64,000 nt of DNA from Lachnospiraceae bacterium KH1T2 (GCA_900114405.1 FOSY01000001.1:248001-312000); one strand, 5' to 3'. Positions 37,124 to 47,151 are shown, counted from the stretch's first letter. Notes: generated by a model from the sequence alone, not told the origin. Program-made: numbers and translations.

Positions 37124-37663
37124 TCAACATCTTTTACCTCTCACAAATTCCAGTAAAAATTTTTCTATCTCTTCTCCCTTGTCTTCACCATTCACATATC
37201 GCTTGGCAGTTCCGGCAAAAAGTCCGGCAAGTCCGGCGCAGATGTACTCCCTTTCTCTACCTGTCGTTTCCCTAAAAAAACTCTCACAATTCAAAAGAGA
37301 ATTATACATATCTTCATACACAAATGTCAGCATGTTATTTTTTTCAAGAAGCCTTATAAATTCACGCTTTTCTTTGATATAGGAAGCATATATCCTGCAT
37401 ATATCATCAATACTTACCGCTTTTCCACTGCAGCAGCATGGTTCACCTCCAAGGCTCACACAATACTTCCTCTCAAGCTCAAAATTAACAACCTTCTCTT
37501 TTGACTCAAAAAGACTATAAAATGTTTGCCTTGAAACTTCTGCTCTCTTGCACAGCTCACACACACTTATAGAAGCAAAGTTTTTCTCTTCCATAAGACT
37601 TATCAGAGCATCCGCAATCTGAGCCTGCGATGCAAGCGCGGTCTTATTTGTTCCTTTATACAT
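37124..37663 (-). CDS. TetR/AcrR-family transcriptional regulator
   Basis: A 179-residue TetR-type regulator. The N-terminal helix-turn-helix (about 15-60) reads IADALISLMEEKNFASISVCELCKRAEVSRQTFYSLFESKEKV, the standard arrangement of the family. The C-terminal ligand domain is divergent and contains a Cys cluster (EPCCCSGK, about 74-80) that could sense metal or oxidation. It is transcribed away from lon. The shared spacer has two TTGACA-N2-TGTCA palindromes, the expected size for a TetR dimer, one of them covering both putative promoter starts, so it may repress itself and lon. GAGG precedes the ATG. Confidence 0.88.
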   Translation of the reverse strand: MYKGTNKTALASQAQIADALISLMEEKNFASISVCELCKRAEVSRQTFYSLFESKEKVVNFELERKYCVSLGGEPCCCSGKAVSIDDICRIYASYIKEKREFIRLLEKNNMLTFVYEDMYNSLLNCESFFRETTGREREYICAGLAGLFAGTAKRYVNGEDKGEEIEKFLLEFVRGKRC

Positions 37664-37745
37664 GCTTAAAACCTCATTAAAACAGTTTTCTTAACTTTTA
37701 TGTACTTCAGTTTATCATCGATGAAAAAATATATCAAGAAAAAGG

Positions 37746-37774
37746 TTGACACATGTCAAAGTTAGTGTTACATT
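37746..37774 (+). promoter_or_regulatory. Promoter for lon
   Basis: Perfect -35 TTGACA at 37746-37751, a 17-base spacer, and -10 TACATT at 37769-37774. The start of transcription would be near 37781, leaving a leader of about 94 bases. The -35 is also one half of the first palindrome. Confidence 0.6.
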
Positions 37775-37797
37775 ATAGTCAGCTTGACAGTTGTCAG
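37746..37797. promoter_or_regulatory. Twin palindromic operators in the tetR-lon spacer
   Basis: Two near-identical sites, TTGACA-CA-TGTCAA (37746-37759, perfect) and TTGACA-GT-TGTCAG (37784-37797, one mismatch), 38 bases apart centre to centre. Their symmetry and size suit a TetR-family dimer, and the divergent TetR gene is the natural candidate. Confidence 0.65.
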
Positions 37798-37817
37798 GTT
37801 TTTATTTTACCTCTTTA

Positions 37818-37844
37818 TTAGCACTCTATCATGCGGAGTGCTGA
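37818..37844. promoter_or_regulatory. CIRCE element (HrcA operator) upstream of lon
   Basis: TTAGCACTC-N9-GAGTGCTGA agrees with the CIRCE consensus TTAGCACTC-N9-GAGTGCTAA at 17 of 18 arm positions, including the nine-base spacer. It lies between the lon promoter and the lon start, where HrcA normally acts. This puts lon under heat-shock repression. Confidence 0.93.
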
Positions 37845-37874
37845 CAAAACACAAAAATATGCAGGAGGATTCCT

Positions 37875-40196
37875 ATGAACAACACGTATTCTACCGTCAT
37901 ACCCGTTTTTAATGTAGTTCTGGTACCTGACGCTAATTTATATTTCAAAAAGAATATCTTCAACGCTCTTTCCGGTAAATCTGCCGAGAAAGGACTTGAG
38001 GTTCTTGTCCTCTCATCAAAAGAGGAGAACTTTTCCGAAAAACTTGATCTGGAAGATTTCTATAAGATCGCAGTTGCAGGTACCGTTACCGATATAACCG
38101 AAAATGGTTATGTCGTTATCCATATAGATACGCGTGTTAATGTCCTTTCCCTTTCCAATGACGAGAATGACAACGCGGCTGTTGTAACTTCTATTCGTGC
38201 AGATATCGGAGACATGTCCGTTACCGAGCAGGCAGATCACCTCGAAAAGATCCGTCAGGTCATGACCGATTATCTTGATAACGTAGAATGGGGTGCAGCA
38301 GTTAAGAACTATGTTATGCAGTGGAAATCTCTGAACGAGATGATTACAGCTTTATCAATGAATCTTAGGATCTCCGCTGCTGAAAAATACAAGATTCTTG
38401 CCGAAGACAGCGTTACTAAGCGAACTGAGCTTATAGAAAAAGCTCTTTATGAGTTTTTTGAGATCACCAGACTCACCAACGAAGCAACGGCTGCACAGGA
38501 AGAAGACTACAAAAAAGTTTATCGTGAACAGGCGATCAAAAAGCAGATGGACTATCTGCAGAATGAGCTTGATGAAATGCACCCTGAAAAAGTGAGTGAT
38601 ATCCAAAAGTTTGAAAAGCTCATCAAGAATTCTCCTATGAATGATGAAGCACGTTCTGAAGCCGAGAAGGTTTTAAACAGGCTCAAGCAGGAAGGCAGCA
38701 ATTCTCCTGAAGCCGGAGTACTCTATGATTATCTCGACTTCGTTACAAGCCTCAGTTGGGACGCTCCTGAGAGTAATTTTATAGACATTTCGGAAGCATC
38801 TAAGATTCTTGATAACGAGCACTATGGTCTCAAAAAGGCTAAGAGGCGTATCCTTCAACAGATTGCAGTTATGAACCTGAAAAAGCAGCAGTCAGGCTCT
38901 ATACTTCTTTTTGTAGGTGCGCCCGGAACCGGTAAAACAAGCATTGGTCAGAGCATCGCCCATGCTCTTGGACGCAAGTATGTACGTGTAAGTCTTGGCG
39001 GAGTCCGAGACGAAGCCGAGATCCGTGGTCACAGAAGAACTTATATAGGTGCCATGCCGGGTCGTATAATGGACGGAATCCACAAAGCAGGTGTTTCAAA
39101 CCCGGTCATGGTACTTGACGAAATCGACAAGCTCTCTCAGTCTTATAACGGCGATCCGGCAAGCGCACTCCTTGAAGTGCTTGACCCCGAGCAAAACAGC
39201 ACTTTCACTGACCACTATATGAACGTACCGTATGATCTTTCAAATGTTATGTTCATTGCCACCGCAAACTCAGTTGAAACCATTCCGGAACCCCTCCTTA
39301 ACCGAATGGAAGTCATACAGTTTCCGGGCTACACTGCCACCGAGAAGCTCCACATAGCAAGGGAACACCTCCTCCCGAAATCTATGAAAGCCATGGGGCT
39401 TTCCGATGGCAGCTTAGAGATAACCGATGATGCCATTAAAGCAATCATTTCTGATTTTACAATGGAAGCAGGAGTGCGCGGTCTTAAAAAACGTCTTGAT
39501 ACCATCAGCCGGGAAACTGCTGTAAGACTTCTTTCAGAAAATGCAGAAAAGATAGTCGTTGAGCCGAAAGACCTTCGCTCATTCCTTGATATGCGCCCGA
39601 TTCACCACGATCGAGCACTTGAAAAGAAGGCTCCGGGAATTGTCACAGGGCTTGCATGGACTAATGCCGGAGGCGATATCCTTTATATCGAAACTATTCT
39701 TACTAAGGGTAAGGGAAACATTTTGATCACAGGTCAACTCGGAGATGTTATGAAGGAATCAGCTCAGATAGCTGTGAGCCTTGTTAAATCCATGTATCCT
39801 GACAAAGCAGAAATTTTCGAAAATAATGACCTCCATATTCATGTTCCAGAAGGTGCTGTTCCAAAGGACGGTCCTTCAGCCGGAGTAACACTTACAACAG
39901 CTATCGCATCGCTTATAACCGGTCGTCCTGTAAGCCCCGAGATTGCTATGACAGGCGAAATATCTCTTCAAGGGAACTCAATGCCGATAGGCGGGCTTCC
40001 TGAAAAGCTGATGGCAGCTGTCAGAGCCGATATAAAGAAAGTATTGATTCCATCCGAAAATATCGACGACCTCGAAGATGTTTCAGACGAAATAAAATCG
40101 CAGCTTGAAATAATACCTGTCAAAAATATCAACGAGATATTGCAGATAACAGGTATTTCAGATAAAAGCACTGACAATTCGATAAAAATTGCATAA
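37875..40196 (+). CDS. lon: ATP-dependent protease La (LonA)
   Basis: A full-length LonA of 773 residues: N-terminal LON substrate-binding region (about 1-200), coiled segment, AAA+ domain with Walker A GAPGTGKT and Walker B VMVLDEIDKL, and a C-terminal serine-lysine protease domain with S668 in KDGPSAG and K711 in GGLPEKLMAA, the normal spacing of 43. It degrades misfolded and regulatory proteins in the cytosol. AGGAGG precedes the ATG by six bases. Upstream are a sigma-A-type promoter, two TetR-like palindromes and a CIRCE element, so expression should respond to heat and to a second signal. A terminator follows. Confidence 0.97.
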   Translation: MNNTYSTVIPVFNVVLVPDANLYFKKNIFNALSGKSAEKGLEVLVLSSKEENFSEKLDLEDFYKIAVAGTVTDITENGYVVIHIDTRVNVLSLSNDENDNAAVVTSIRADIGDMSVTEQADHLEKIRQVMTDYLDNVEWGAAVKNYVMQWKSLNEMITALSMNLRISAAEKYKILAEDSVTKRTELIEKALYEFFEITRLTNEATAAQEEDYKKVYREQAIKKQMDYLQNELDEMHPEKVSDIQKFEKLIKNSPMNDEARSEAEKVLNRLKQEGSNSPEAGVLYDYLDFVTSLSWDAPESNFIDISEASKILDNEHYGLKKAKRRILQQIAVMNLKKQQSGSILLFVGAPGTGKTSIGQSIAHALGRKYVRVSLGGVRDEAEIRGHRRTYIGAMPGRIMDGIHKAGVSNPVMVLDEIDKLSQSYNGDPASALLEVLDPEQNSTFTDHYMNVPYDLSNVMFIATANSVETIPEPLLNRMEVIQFPGYTATEKLHIAREHLLPKSMKAMGLSDGSLEITDDAIKAIISDFTMEAGVRGLKKRLDTISRETAVRLLSENAEKIVVEPKDLRSFLDMRPIHHDRALEKKAPGIVTGLAWTNAGGDILYIETILTKGKGNILITGQLGDVMKESAQIAVSLVKSMYPDKAEIFENNDLHIHVPEGAVPKDGPSAGVTLTTAIASLITGRPVSPEIAMTGEISLQGNSMPIGGLPEKLMAAVRADIKKVLIPSENIDDLEDVSDEIKSQLEIIPVKNINEILQITGISDKSTDNSIKIA

Positions 40197-40204
40197 AAAA
40201 AGTT

Positions 40205-40240
40205 GAAGGTTGGCGCACAATTGCGTCAACCTTCATTTTT
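40205..40240. terminator. Terminator behind lon
   Basis: GAAGGTTG-G-CGCA pairs with TGCG-T-CAACCTTC around a four-base loop, followed by a T-rich run on the plus strand. It also overlaps the end of the convergent small gene and may serve both directions. Confidence 0.85.
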
Positions 40241-40559
40241 ATTTTCCGTCGTTTTCTTTCTGTGCCTGCTTGGCCGCCTCTGTCTGCATCCTTATAGCTT
40301 CTGCAGCGATAAGATATCGCCTTGCAAGCGATTTAGTATATGAATCCGAAGAGTTATTACATTTTGTATATTGCTCAAGAAAATAGTCCTCAGCCTCTGT
40401 AACTTCATTAGCCGCGATTACCTGACCTTTGCAATACCACGTTCCCGTCATTGGATCATAATGAGACTTCTGCATTTTCTTACTAGCCTGTGCTTCAAGC
40501 CCTGTTGCCCGTGCTAATTCCTCGATAAGATTATTCCTTTCACTACCCTGCAATGCCAT
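40239..40559 (-). CDS. Small hypothetical protein
   Basis: The start is taken as the ATG at 40559, eight bases behind GGGGG; the frame extends further but without a ribosome site. The product of about 106 residues is helical and polar, with a tryptophan-containing turn SHYDPMTGTWYCKGQVI flanked by helices and an alanine/glutamine-rich C terminus. No signal peptide, membrane helix or catalytic motif. I do not recognise a family. It is separated from lon by a terminator and from the cation transporter by about 85 bases. Confidence 0.6.
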   Translation of the reverse strand: MALQGSERNNLIEELARATGLEAQASKKMQKSHYDPMTGTWYCKGQVIAANEVTEAEDYFLEQYTKCNNSSDSYTKSLARRYLIAAEAIRMQTEAAKQAQKENDGK

Positions 40560-40643
40560 ATATGAATCCCCCTGTCTAGACCATTTCAAAATCCTATACA
40601 CATATATTTTATCATATCCACAATTAAAAAGTTGTTCTGTGTA

Positions 40644-41807
40644 TCATACAAGCGACTGATCTACTTCCACTACAGCTTCATAGGCTCCAAGCGTCCTTAT
40701 CTCTTCTTCTACGAGCTTTTTAACTACCGAAGGCTGCTTCTTAAACTTAGGAGGAACTACCACATCAAACGAAAGTATCGTCACATTTTCCCCTTCTTCG
40801 ATCCTGAGATCATGTATCGTTATCAGTGGATCTATGCCCTTAAGAAGTGTCATGATGCGGCACTGCATCTTCTCTCGCTGTTTATCGCCTATATGTACCG
40901 GATCCATATGAATCACCGCCTCGCACCCAAGCTTAGCTTTTAACTCACGTTCTACCTTATCAATGCAGTCATGAAGTTTATATATATCATCATCACCTGA
41001 AACCTCCGCATGAAGTGATATCATAACTCTTCCCGGACCATAATCATGCACCACAAGGTCATGCATACCTATGATCGCCGGATGCTCCATAACGATCCTT
41101 TTTACATCATCTACAAATTCTCTTGTCGGCGGTTGCCCAAGAAGCGGTGCAATCGTATCCTTTACAGATGACGCACCTCCATAGATTATAAATATGGCAA
41201 CCAGAAGTCCACAGATACCATCCACATTTTTCCCTGTGATATAGTGAACTATCATGGATGCCAGAACGACAGTCGTCGAAAGTGCATCTGATACAGAATC
41301 CATCGCCGTTGCATGCATTGCTGTAGAGTCGATTTTTCTGGAAAGCGATAAATTATAGCTATACATATACAATTTCACAAGGATAGAAACTGTCAATATG
41401 ATGCCTGCTGTCAGCGATGTTTCAATTTCTTCCGGCGTTATTATCTTAATTATCGAAGTTCTGAAAAGCTCTACTCCGACCATAATAATCAAGATAGACA
41501 CTATCAGTCCCATTAAATACTCGATTCTTCCATGTCCGAAAGGATGCTCTGTGTCCGGCTCTTCACCCGCAAACTTATAGCCGATCATAGTCAGAAACGA
41601 TGAACCGGCATCAGAAAGATTATTAAAACCATCTGCCACTATAGCTACAGATCCTGTCATCATTCCTGCCAATTCCTTAAAGGAAAAGAGCAGAATATTC
41701 AAAAAGATCCCCACTATCGAGCACATCATTCCGTACTTCTGTCTTATTTCCGGATTATGAATATCTTTATTTTTACCAATAAAAATACGTTCCAAAATCG
41801 AGATCAT
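40644..41807 (-). CDS. Cation diffusion facilitator (CDF) transporter
   Basis: Six membrane helices within the first 215 residues and a C-terminal cytoplasmic domain. The zinc-transport site residues appear as D in VADGFNNLSDAGSS (helix 2) and HATAMDS (helix 5), and the loop has the HPFGHGRIEY motif. CDF proteins export Zn, Mn, Fe or Co in exchange for protons; the N-D / H-D pattern leaves the metal open, and in Firmicutes Mn is common with a DxxxD site. The C-terminal extension (about 280-385) is longer than in small family members. Start at the ATG 41807 with AGGGG at eight bases; a GTG at 41816 overlaps the upstream stop. Confidence 0.9.
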   Translation of the reverse strand: MISILERIFIGKNKDIHNPEIRQKYGMMCSIVGIFLNILLFSFKELAGMMTGSVAIVADGFNNLSDAGSSFLTMIGYKFAGEEPDTEHPFGHGRIEYLMGLIVSILIIMVGVELFRTSIIKIITPEEIETSLTAGIILTVSILVKLYMYSYNLSLSRKIDSTAMHATAMDSVSDALSTTVVLASMIVHYITGKNVDGICGLLVAIFIIYGGASSVKDTIAPLLGQPPTREFVDDVKRIVMEHPAIIGMHDLVVHDYGPGRVMISLHAEVSGDDDIYKLHDCIDKVERELKAKLGCEAVIHMDPVHIGDKQREKMQCRIMTLLKGIDPLITIHDLRIEEGENVTILSFDVVVPPKFKKQPSVVKKLVEEEIRTLGAYEAVVEVDQSLV

Positions 41808-41812
41808 TAAAC

Positions 41813-42841
41813 TCACCCCTTAGTTTTTTTCAAGGATGACAACTGCAATATAACAACCACAATTCCTGCCGCAAGCACTAGCCCATAGAACGATATTCCC
41901 CTTGAAAGTACCATTGACGGCGCCACATGCCCGATTCCAAAGACCGTCTTAAACGCTCTCAGATAGCACGATTCACTTACACCTACAGCTCCGGGGATTG
42001 GTATCATATCTGCAGACACCGAAACGCATGCCTGAAGCAAAATGATATCTATTGCAGATGTTCCCTTAAGACCAAAACTTTTATATATCATGTATGTAAC
42101 CGCAAACCGCGATGCTCTTTGTAAAAAGATAAAGATAATTACTTTATAAAATACAGATTTATGCTTAAGTATATAGCCTGCACCTTCTCTATAATTCTTC
42201 ATCATTTTATTTACACGATTAACATGTTCATCATGCCGCTTCAAATGATGAATGCTATCTATCCTGTCAATTATGAACAGTAGTGTTTTCCTTATGGACT
42301 CACCGCAGAATAATGCCAACAGCATAAATAAAACTGCAATTACATTCATTGCTATTCCAAGGTCAAAGAGCCATCTTAACTGACCAAGGCACCCGACAAG
42401 CTTCCATTTACCCATCAGCGCCATGATGCCTACATATACGAGAAGCATTCCCTTATATGCTATTGCGATAACTATCAAAGCAATTGTAGAGCTTGAAAAT
42501 TTTATGCCGTCTCTTTTCATTTCAAGCATTTCCATAGGCTGTCCGCCGGATGCTGAAGGAGTTATCGCACAGAAATACTGCTCCACAAGAATATACTTAA
42601 TAGCATGGCGCATAGGTATCTTCACATGAATCGACTTAAATATTACCTTAAGACTTAACGCACTGAAGACAACAAAAAGCGCATTACATATACACCCCGC
42701 TGCCAACCACCTTTTATCTGAATTATTTATCACCCCCATTGTTTCATTAAAATCAAATTTCTGAAAAATTACAGTAAATGTAATTGCGATTAAAACGACA
42801 AGTACGCCTACATAGATCAGATTTTTCTTATTTTCACTCAA
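41813..42841 (-). CDS. YbhN/UPF0104-type flippase-like membrane protein
   Basis: A 342-residue protein with about eight helices of the lysylphosphatidylglycerol synthase membrane-domain family: CAITPSASGGQPMEM after helix 3 and the GAVGVSESCYLRAF motif before the last helix. The catalytic aminoacyl-transferase domain of MprF is absent, so it is a stand-alone flippase-like domain whose lipid substrate is unknown. It starts upstream of the cation transporter and probably forms an operon with it: the stop overlaps the neighbour's possible GTG start. Confidence 0.88.
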   Translation of the reverse strand: MSENKKNLIYVGVLVVLIAITFTVIFQKFDFNETMGVINNSDKRWLAAGCICNALFVVFSALSLKVIFKSIHVKIPMRHAIKYILVEQYFCAITPSASGGQPMEMLEMKRDGIKFSSSTIALIVIAIAYKGMLLVYVGIMALMGKWKLVGCLGQLRWLFDLGIAMNVIAVLFMLLALFCGESIRKTLLFIIDRIDSIHHLKRHDEHVNRVNKMMKNYREGAGYILKHKSVFYKVIIFIFLQRASRFAVTYMIYKSFGLKGTSAIDIILLQACVSVSADMIPIPGAVGVSESCYLRAFKTVFGIGHVAPSMVLSRGISFYGLVLAAGIVVVILQLSSLKKTKG

Positions 42842-42859
42842 GCCAAAACTCCTCTTCCG

Positions 42860-43270
42860 TCAATTCTTTCTATAAACCTCTCTAGTGATCTTTTCATGCG
42901 ACGAACCCGCAAAATCCTCTGTCTCAGTCATTCTGAAACCAGCCAGATCTGTCTTAAGAAAAACATCTCCCGGATATTTCCTGTTCCACTTATAAAGGAT
43001 CAGCTCTTCAATATTTTCATCATCCGGGCACTCATGATCACCCTCAATAAACGCATACTCACCCTCTTTAATAAGTTCTAAAAAGTTTTCTGATATTTCA
43101 GCATTCTCCGGAAGCCCTTCTGTAAACTGCTTTGCTGAATATCCACTCATCCAAAGCTTTTCACCATTCGTATCGTTCAGAATGTGCTCTCTTAAAACCC
43201 TATCCTGACTTTGCCTTCTTCCATTAAACATCAGGCCCATACTGTCATCAACGACTGTAATAATCTTCAT
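42860..43270 (-). CDS. Conserved hypothetical protein
   Basis: A 136-residue soluble protein. The start is the ATG at 43270 with GAGGAG six bases upstream. It opens MKIITVVDDSMGLMFNGRRQSQDRVLREHIL and is rich in acidic residues toward the end (ECPDDENIEEL). I recall relatives in Lachnospiraceae that databases label ribonuclease Z, but the metal-binding HxHxDH motif of that enzyme is absent, so such a label would be wrong. It is the first gene of the run that continues with the YbhN-like protein, divergent from the S66 peptidase gene. Confidence 0.75.
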   Translation of the reverse strand: MKIITVVDDSMGLMFNGRRQSQDRVLREHILNDTNGEKLWMSGYSAKQFTEGLPENAEISENFLELIKEGEYAFIEGDHECPDDENIEELILYKWNRKYPGDVFLKTDLAGFRMTETEDFAGSSHEKITREVYRKN

Positions 43271-43337
43271 AAAGATCTCCTCATAGATGTATTTATAATT
43301 CAAATACTCATAATATCAGATTATATCATTAAAACCT

Positions 43338-43367
43338 TTCACAAAACATAAGATTATAAGGTATTAT
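43338..43367 (+). promoter_or_regulatory. Promoter for the S66 peptidase gene
   Basis: TTCACA at 43338-43343 and TATTAT at 43362-43367 with an 18-base spacer, each one base from consensus, 35 bases upstream of the TTG start. Confidence 0.6.
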
Positions 43368-43401
43368 ATATATAGCAAAAATTTAGATTGGAGGGATTTA
43401 T

Positions 43402-44418
43402 TTGCGTTATCCTGAATTTTTGAAAGATAATGGCACTATTGGCTTTGTAGCCCCATCTTTTGGATGTGTTGGTGAACCTTACGAAAGTGCCTTTAATTCA
43501 GCATTAAAAAAATTTAATGAAATGGGCTATAAGACAGTTTTAGGACCCAACTGCCGTCTTGCCGAAGGGATAGGCATAAGCAATACGCCGGAAAAATGCG
43601 GCAAAGAGCTAAACGAAGCCTATACTTCTGGCGAGAGTGATATCCTTATATCATGCGGCGGCGGAGAGCTCATGTGTGAGGATATTCCTTATTTTGACTT
43701 CGAAGCCATAAAAAATGCTATTCCTAAATGGTACATAGGATATTCTGACAACACTAATTTTACATTCCTTTCTGCAACTATCGCTGACACAGCTGCAATT
43801 TATGGCCCATGTGCCGGAGCTTTTGGTATGCGTAAGTGGCACCCGTCAATCGAAGATTCTTTCTCACTTTTGAGGGGCGAAAAGCTTAAATTCAGCACCT
43901 ATGACGGTTGGGAAATGACTTCATTAAAAGACGAAGATCCACTTGCACCGTATAACATCACAGAAAAAGAAGCTTTGTACTGCGAACTTTCTGAAGCAGC
44001 TTTCAAAGGCCGCCTTATAGGCGGATGCATGGATTGTCTCGGAGTTCTTTTGGGTACAAGATTTGATAAGGTTAAAGACTTCACTCAGAAATATGCTGAT
44101 GACGGCTTTATCTGGTTCCTTGAAGCCTGCGACTTGAACGTGCTTTCCATCAGACGTCAGCTTTGGCAGATGCGTGAAGCTGGTTGGTTTGAAAATGTAA
44201 AAGGATTCCTTATCGGAAGACCTCTTCACTACGACGAGCCTATAATGGGATTAGACCGGCACGAAGCCGTTGCTTCCATGCTCAAAGAATTCAACGTACC
44301 TATAATAATGGATATAGACCTTGGGCATCTTCCGCCGATGATGCCAATGATAACCGGCGCACTGGCAGAAGTTAATTACAAAAATAATAATCTGTCCATC
44401 AGCTACACTCTGCAGTAA
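43402..44418 (+). CDS. S66-family serine peptidase (LD-carboxypeptidase/MccF-like)
   Basis: A 338-residue S66 peptidase. The nucleophile is the Ser in the GYSDNT strand turn; FLEACDL and DIDLGHLPPMMPM contain the Glu and His that complete the Ser-His-Glu triad. The family includes LD-carboxypeptidases that trim muropeptides and MccF, which cleaves microcin C. No signal peptide, so it should recycle peptidoglycan peptides or detoxify peptides in the cytosol. The start is TTG at 43402, with GGAGGG seven bases upstream. It is monocistronic: own promoter, and a terminator follows. Confidence 0.9.
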   Translation: MRYPEFLKDNGTIGFVAPSFGCVGEPYESAFNSALKKFNEMGYKTVLGPNCRLAEGIGISNTPEKCGKELNEAYTSGESDILISCGGGELMCEDIPYFDFEAIKNAIPKWYIGYSDNTNFTFLSATIADTAAIYGPCAGAFGMRKWHPSIEDSFSLLRGEKLKFSTYDGWEMTSLKDEDPLAPYNITEKEALYCELSEAAFKGRLIGGCMDCLGVLLGTRFDKVKDFTQKYADDGFIWFLEACDLNVLSIRRQLWQMREAGWFENVKGFLIGRPLHYDEPIMGLDRHEAVASMLKEFNVPIIMDIDLGHLPPMMPMITGALAEVNYKNNNLSISYTLQ

Positions 44419-44440
44419 TACTTGATAATTATGTTCAAAA

Positions 44441-44481
44441 AAAGACTATGAATGTGCTAAACACACTTTCATAGTCTTTTT
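44441..44481. terminator. Bidirectional terminator
   Basis: AAAGACTATGAATGTG pairs with CACACTTTCATAGTCTTTTT (one bulge), A-rich left and T-rich right. It ends both the S66 peptidase transcript and the convergent beta-glucoside operon. Confidence 0.9.
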
Positions 44482-44489
44482 ATATGCAC

Positions 44490-44671
44490 TTATGCTTTCA
44501 TTATAACAAAAAAGAGCTCGCACATAGCAGCAGCTATCGTAATAAAGCTTCCTCCTATGATAAGAACAACTATCAACGGTATCGGAAGACTCTTCCTAAA
44601 AATAATCCCATTAATGAACATCACGATTCCTATTGCAAGGAAAAAGTTTATTATCAATACTGCTGTAAGCA

Positions 44672-44672
<1 letters not shown>
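44490..44672 (-). CDS. Small two-helix membrane protein of the beta-glucoside operon
   Basis: A 60-residue protein consisting of two hydrophobic helices (about 2-24 and 30-56) joined by a basic turn FRKSLPIP. Its ATG overlaps the stop of the 6-phospho-beta-glucosidase gene as TAATG, so it is translationally coupled, and the operon terminator follows directly. No family recognised. It is far too small for a sugar permease; a role as accessory or stress protein is possible. Confidence 0.7.
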
Positions 44673-46147
<1,475 letters not shown>

Positions 46148-46975
46148 TTACTTTCTGGAAGTAACTCTTGAAATATGTACAGTCAGGTACAGCATCTCCT
46201 CATCTGTAACAGCCTGACCGTTCTTAGCTTCCATATAGCTCCTGATACGTTCTGCGCATTTTCTGCTTTCAGGAAGCTTCTTGCAGATAGCCTCGTATAC
46301 ATCATTATCTTCTGAAGGATAGTACTGTTTTTTCTCAGCACGCTGCAGAAAATATTTAAGATGTGTGATAAATCTTTCATAACTGAGAGAATCTTCATCA
46401 AGGTCTGCTTTACATGTATAACGCACAATATTCAAAATGTCTTGAAGCATTTCCGGAGTTTCTGCAGTATGGTGCATTTTTCCATCTAATTCTGCATTTA
46501 CAATATGCAGAGCAAAAAATCCTGCCTCATCCTCAGGTAATTCAACACCAAGTCGTTCCTTAATTATCTCAAGTGCATGCTTACCGATAGCAAATTCCGG
46601 CTTATAATATTTCTTGATTTCCCACAGTAGTTCATTTTTGAGTGGAATTCCTTTTTTCTTTCTTTCAATTGCAAAATCAAGATGATCCGTAAGCGTTATA
46701 TACACGTTATTACTAAGATGCTTTGAAAGATGTGTAGCTGCATATTTAATTATCTCATCTGCCGTCTGCACTTCTTCATAAGGAAGCTCTGATACAAGCT
46801 GCATAAACTGCTCATTAGGCTGAGACATAACAAATTCTTTTTCTATTTTTGATTCGTCGATTTCATCGCCTACTTTTTTTCCGAAGCAAATTCCACAACC
46901 TGTATAAATTACTTCATTACCTTTATCATCTGACGACAAAGCCGCATTATTATTAAAAACTTTTTTGATTATCAT
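46148..46975 (-). CDS. LicT/BglG-type PTS transcription antiterminator
   Basis: About 275 residues: N-terminal RNA-binding CAT domain (MIIKKVFNNNAALSS, IYTGCGICFGKKVG, about 1-58) and two PTS regulation domains (about 65-170 and 175-275) with the phosphorylation-site histidines in THLSKHLSN, LTDHLDFAI, FFALHIVNAE and LTVHISRV. When its beta-glucoside is transported the dimer binds the RAT RNA and prevents termination. A textbook RAT overlapping a terminator lies in its own leader, so it controls itself and the glucosidase. The start at 46975 gives the usual CAT opening; an ATG three codons earlier exists, and neither has a strong ribosome site. Confidence 0.93.
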   Translation of the reverse strand: MIIKKVFNNNAALSSDDKGNEVIYTGCGICFGKKVGDEIDESKIEKEFVMSQPNEQFMQLVSELPYEEVQTADEIIKYAATHLSKHLSNNVYITLTDHLDFAIERKKKGIPLKNELLWEIKKYYKPEFAIGKHALEIIKERLGVELPEDEAGFFALHIVNAELDGKMHHTAETPEMLQDILNIVRYTCKADLDEDSLSYERFITHLKYFLQRAEKKQYYPSEDNDVYEAICKKLPESRKCAERIRSYMEAKNGQAVTDEEMLYLTVHISRVTSRK

Positions 46976-47017
46976 AGAATTCATTATAAATTATTTAAAT
47001 AGTTTTTTAAATCAAAA

Positions 47018-47082
47018 AAGACCGGGTCGTCAATAATATATCCATTATAACGAATGGATATAAAAATTTACGATCCAGTCTT
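47018..47082 (-). terminator. Leader terminator controlled by LicT-type antitermination
   Basis: On the minus strand AAGACTGGATCGT (47070-47082) pairs with ACGACCCGGTCTT (47018-47030) and is followed by a U-run; between them ATATCCATT/ATGGATAT forms an inner stem. Its first arm is shared with the 3' part of the RAT, so RAT folding and termination exclude each other. Confidence 0.9.
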
Positions 47083-47103
47083 GCCTGTCGCCAGTAACAA
47101 TCT
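47077..47103 (-). promoter_or_regulatory. RAT (ribonucleic antiterminator) of the beta-glucoside operon
   Basis: The transcript reads GATTGTTACTG-GCGA-CAGGCAAGAC, with GATTGTTACTG and CAGGCAAGAC halves characteristic of LicT/BglG targets. It precedes the antiterminator and glucosidase genes and overlaps the terminator stem at 47077-47082. Confidence 0.93.
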
Positions 47104-47122
47104 GAAATATTGTGATAAAAGC

Positions 47123-47151
47123 ATTATATTATCTAATGCTATTTTAGTCAA
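47123..47151 (-). promoter_or_regulatory. Promoter of the beta-glucoside operon
   Basis: On the minus strand TTGACT (47146-47151), a 17-base spacer and a perfect TATAAT (47123-47128). Transcription would start about 13 bases ahead of the RAT. No cre-like site is obvious by eye. Confidence 0.85.

Noticed and set aside
42860..43270. Ribonuclease Z
   Set aside because: Length and motifs do not fit; the HxHxDH zinc motif of that enzyme is missing.
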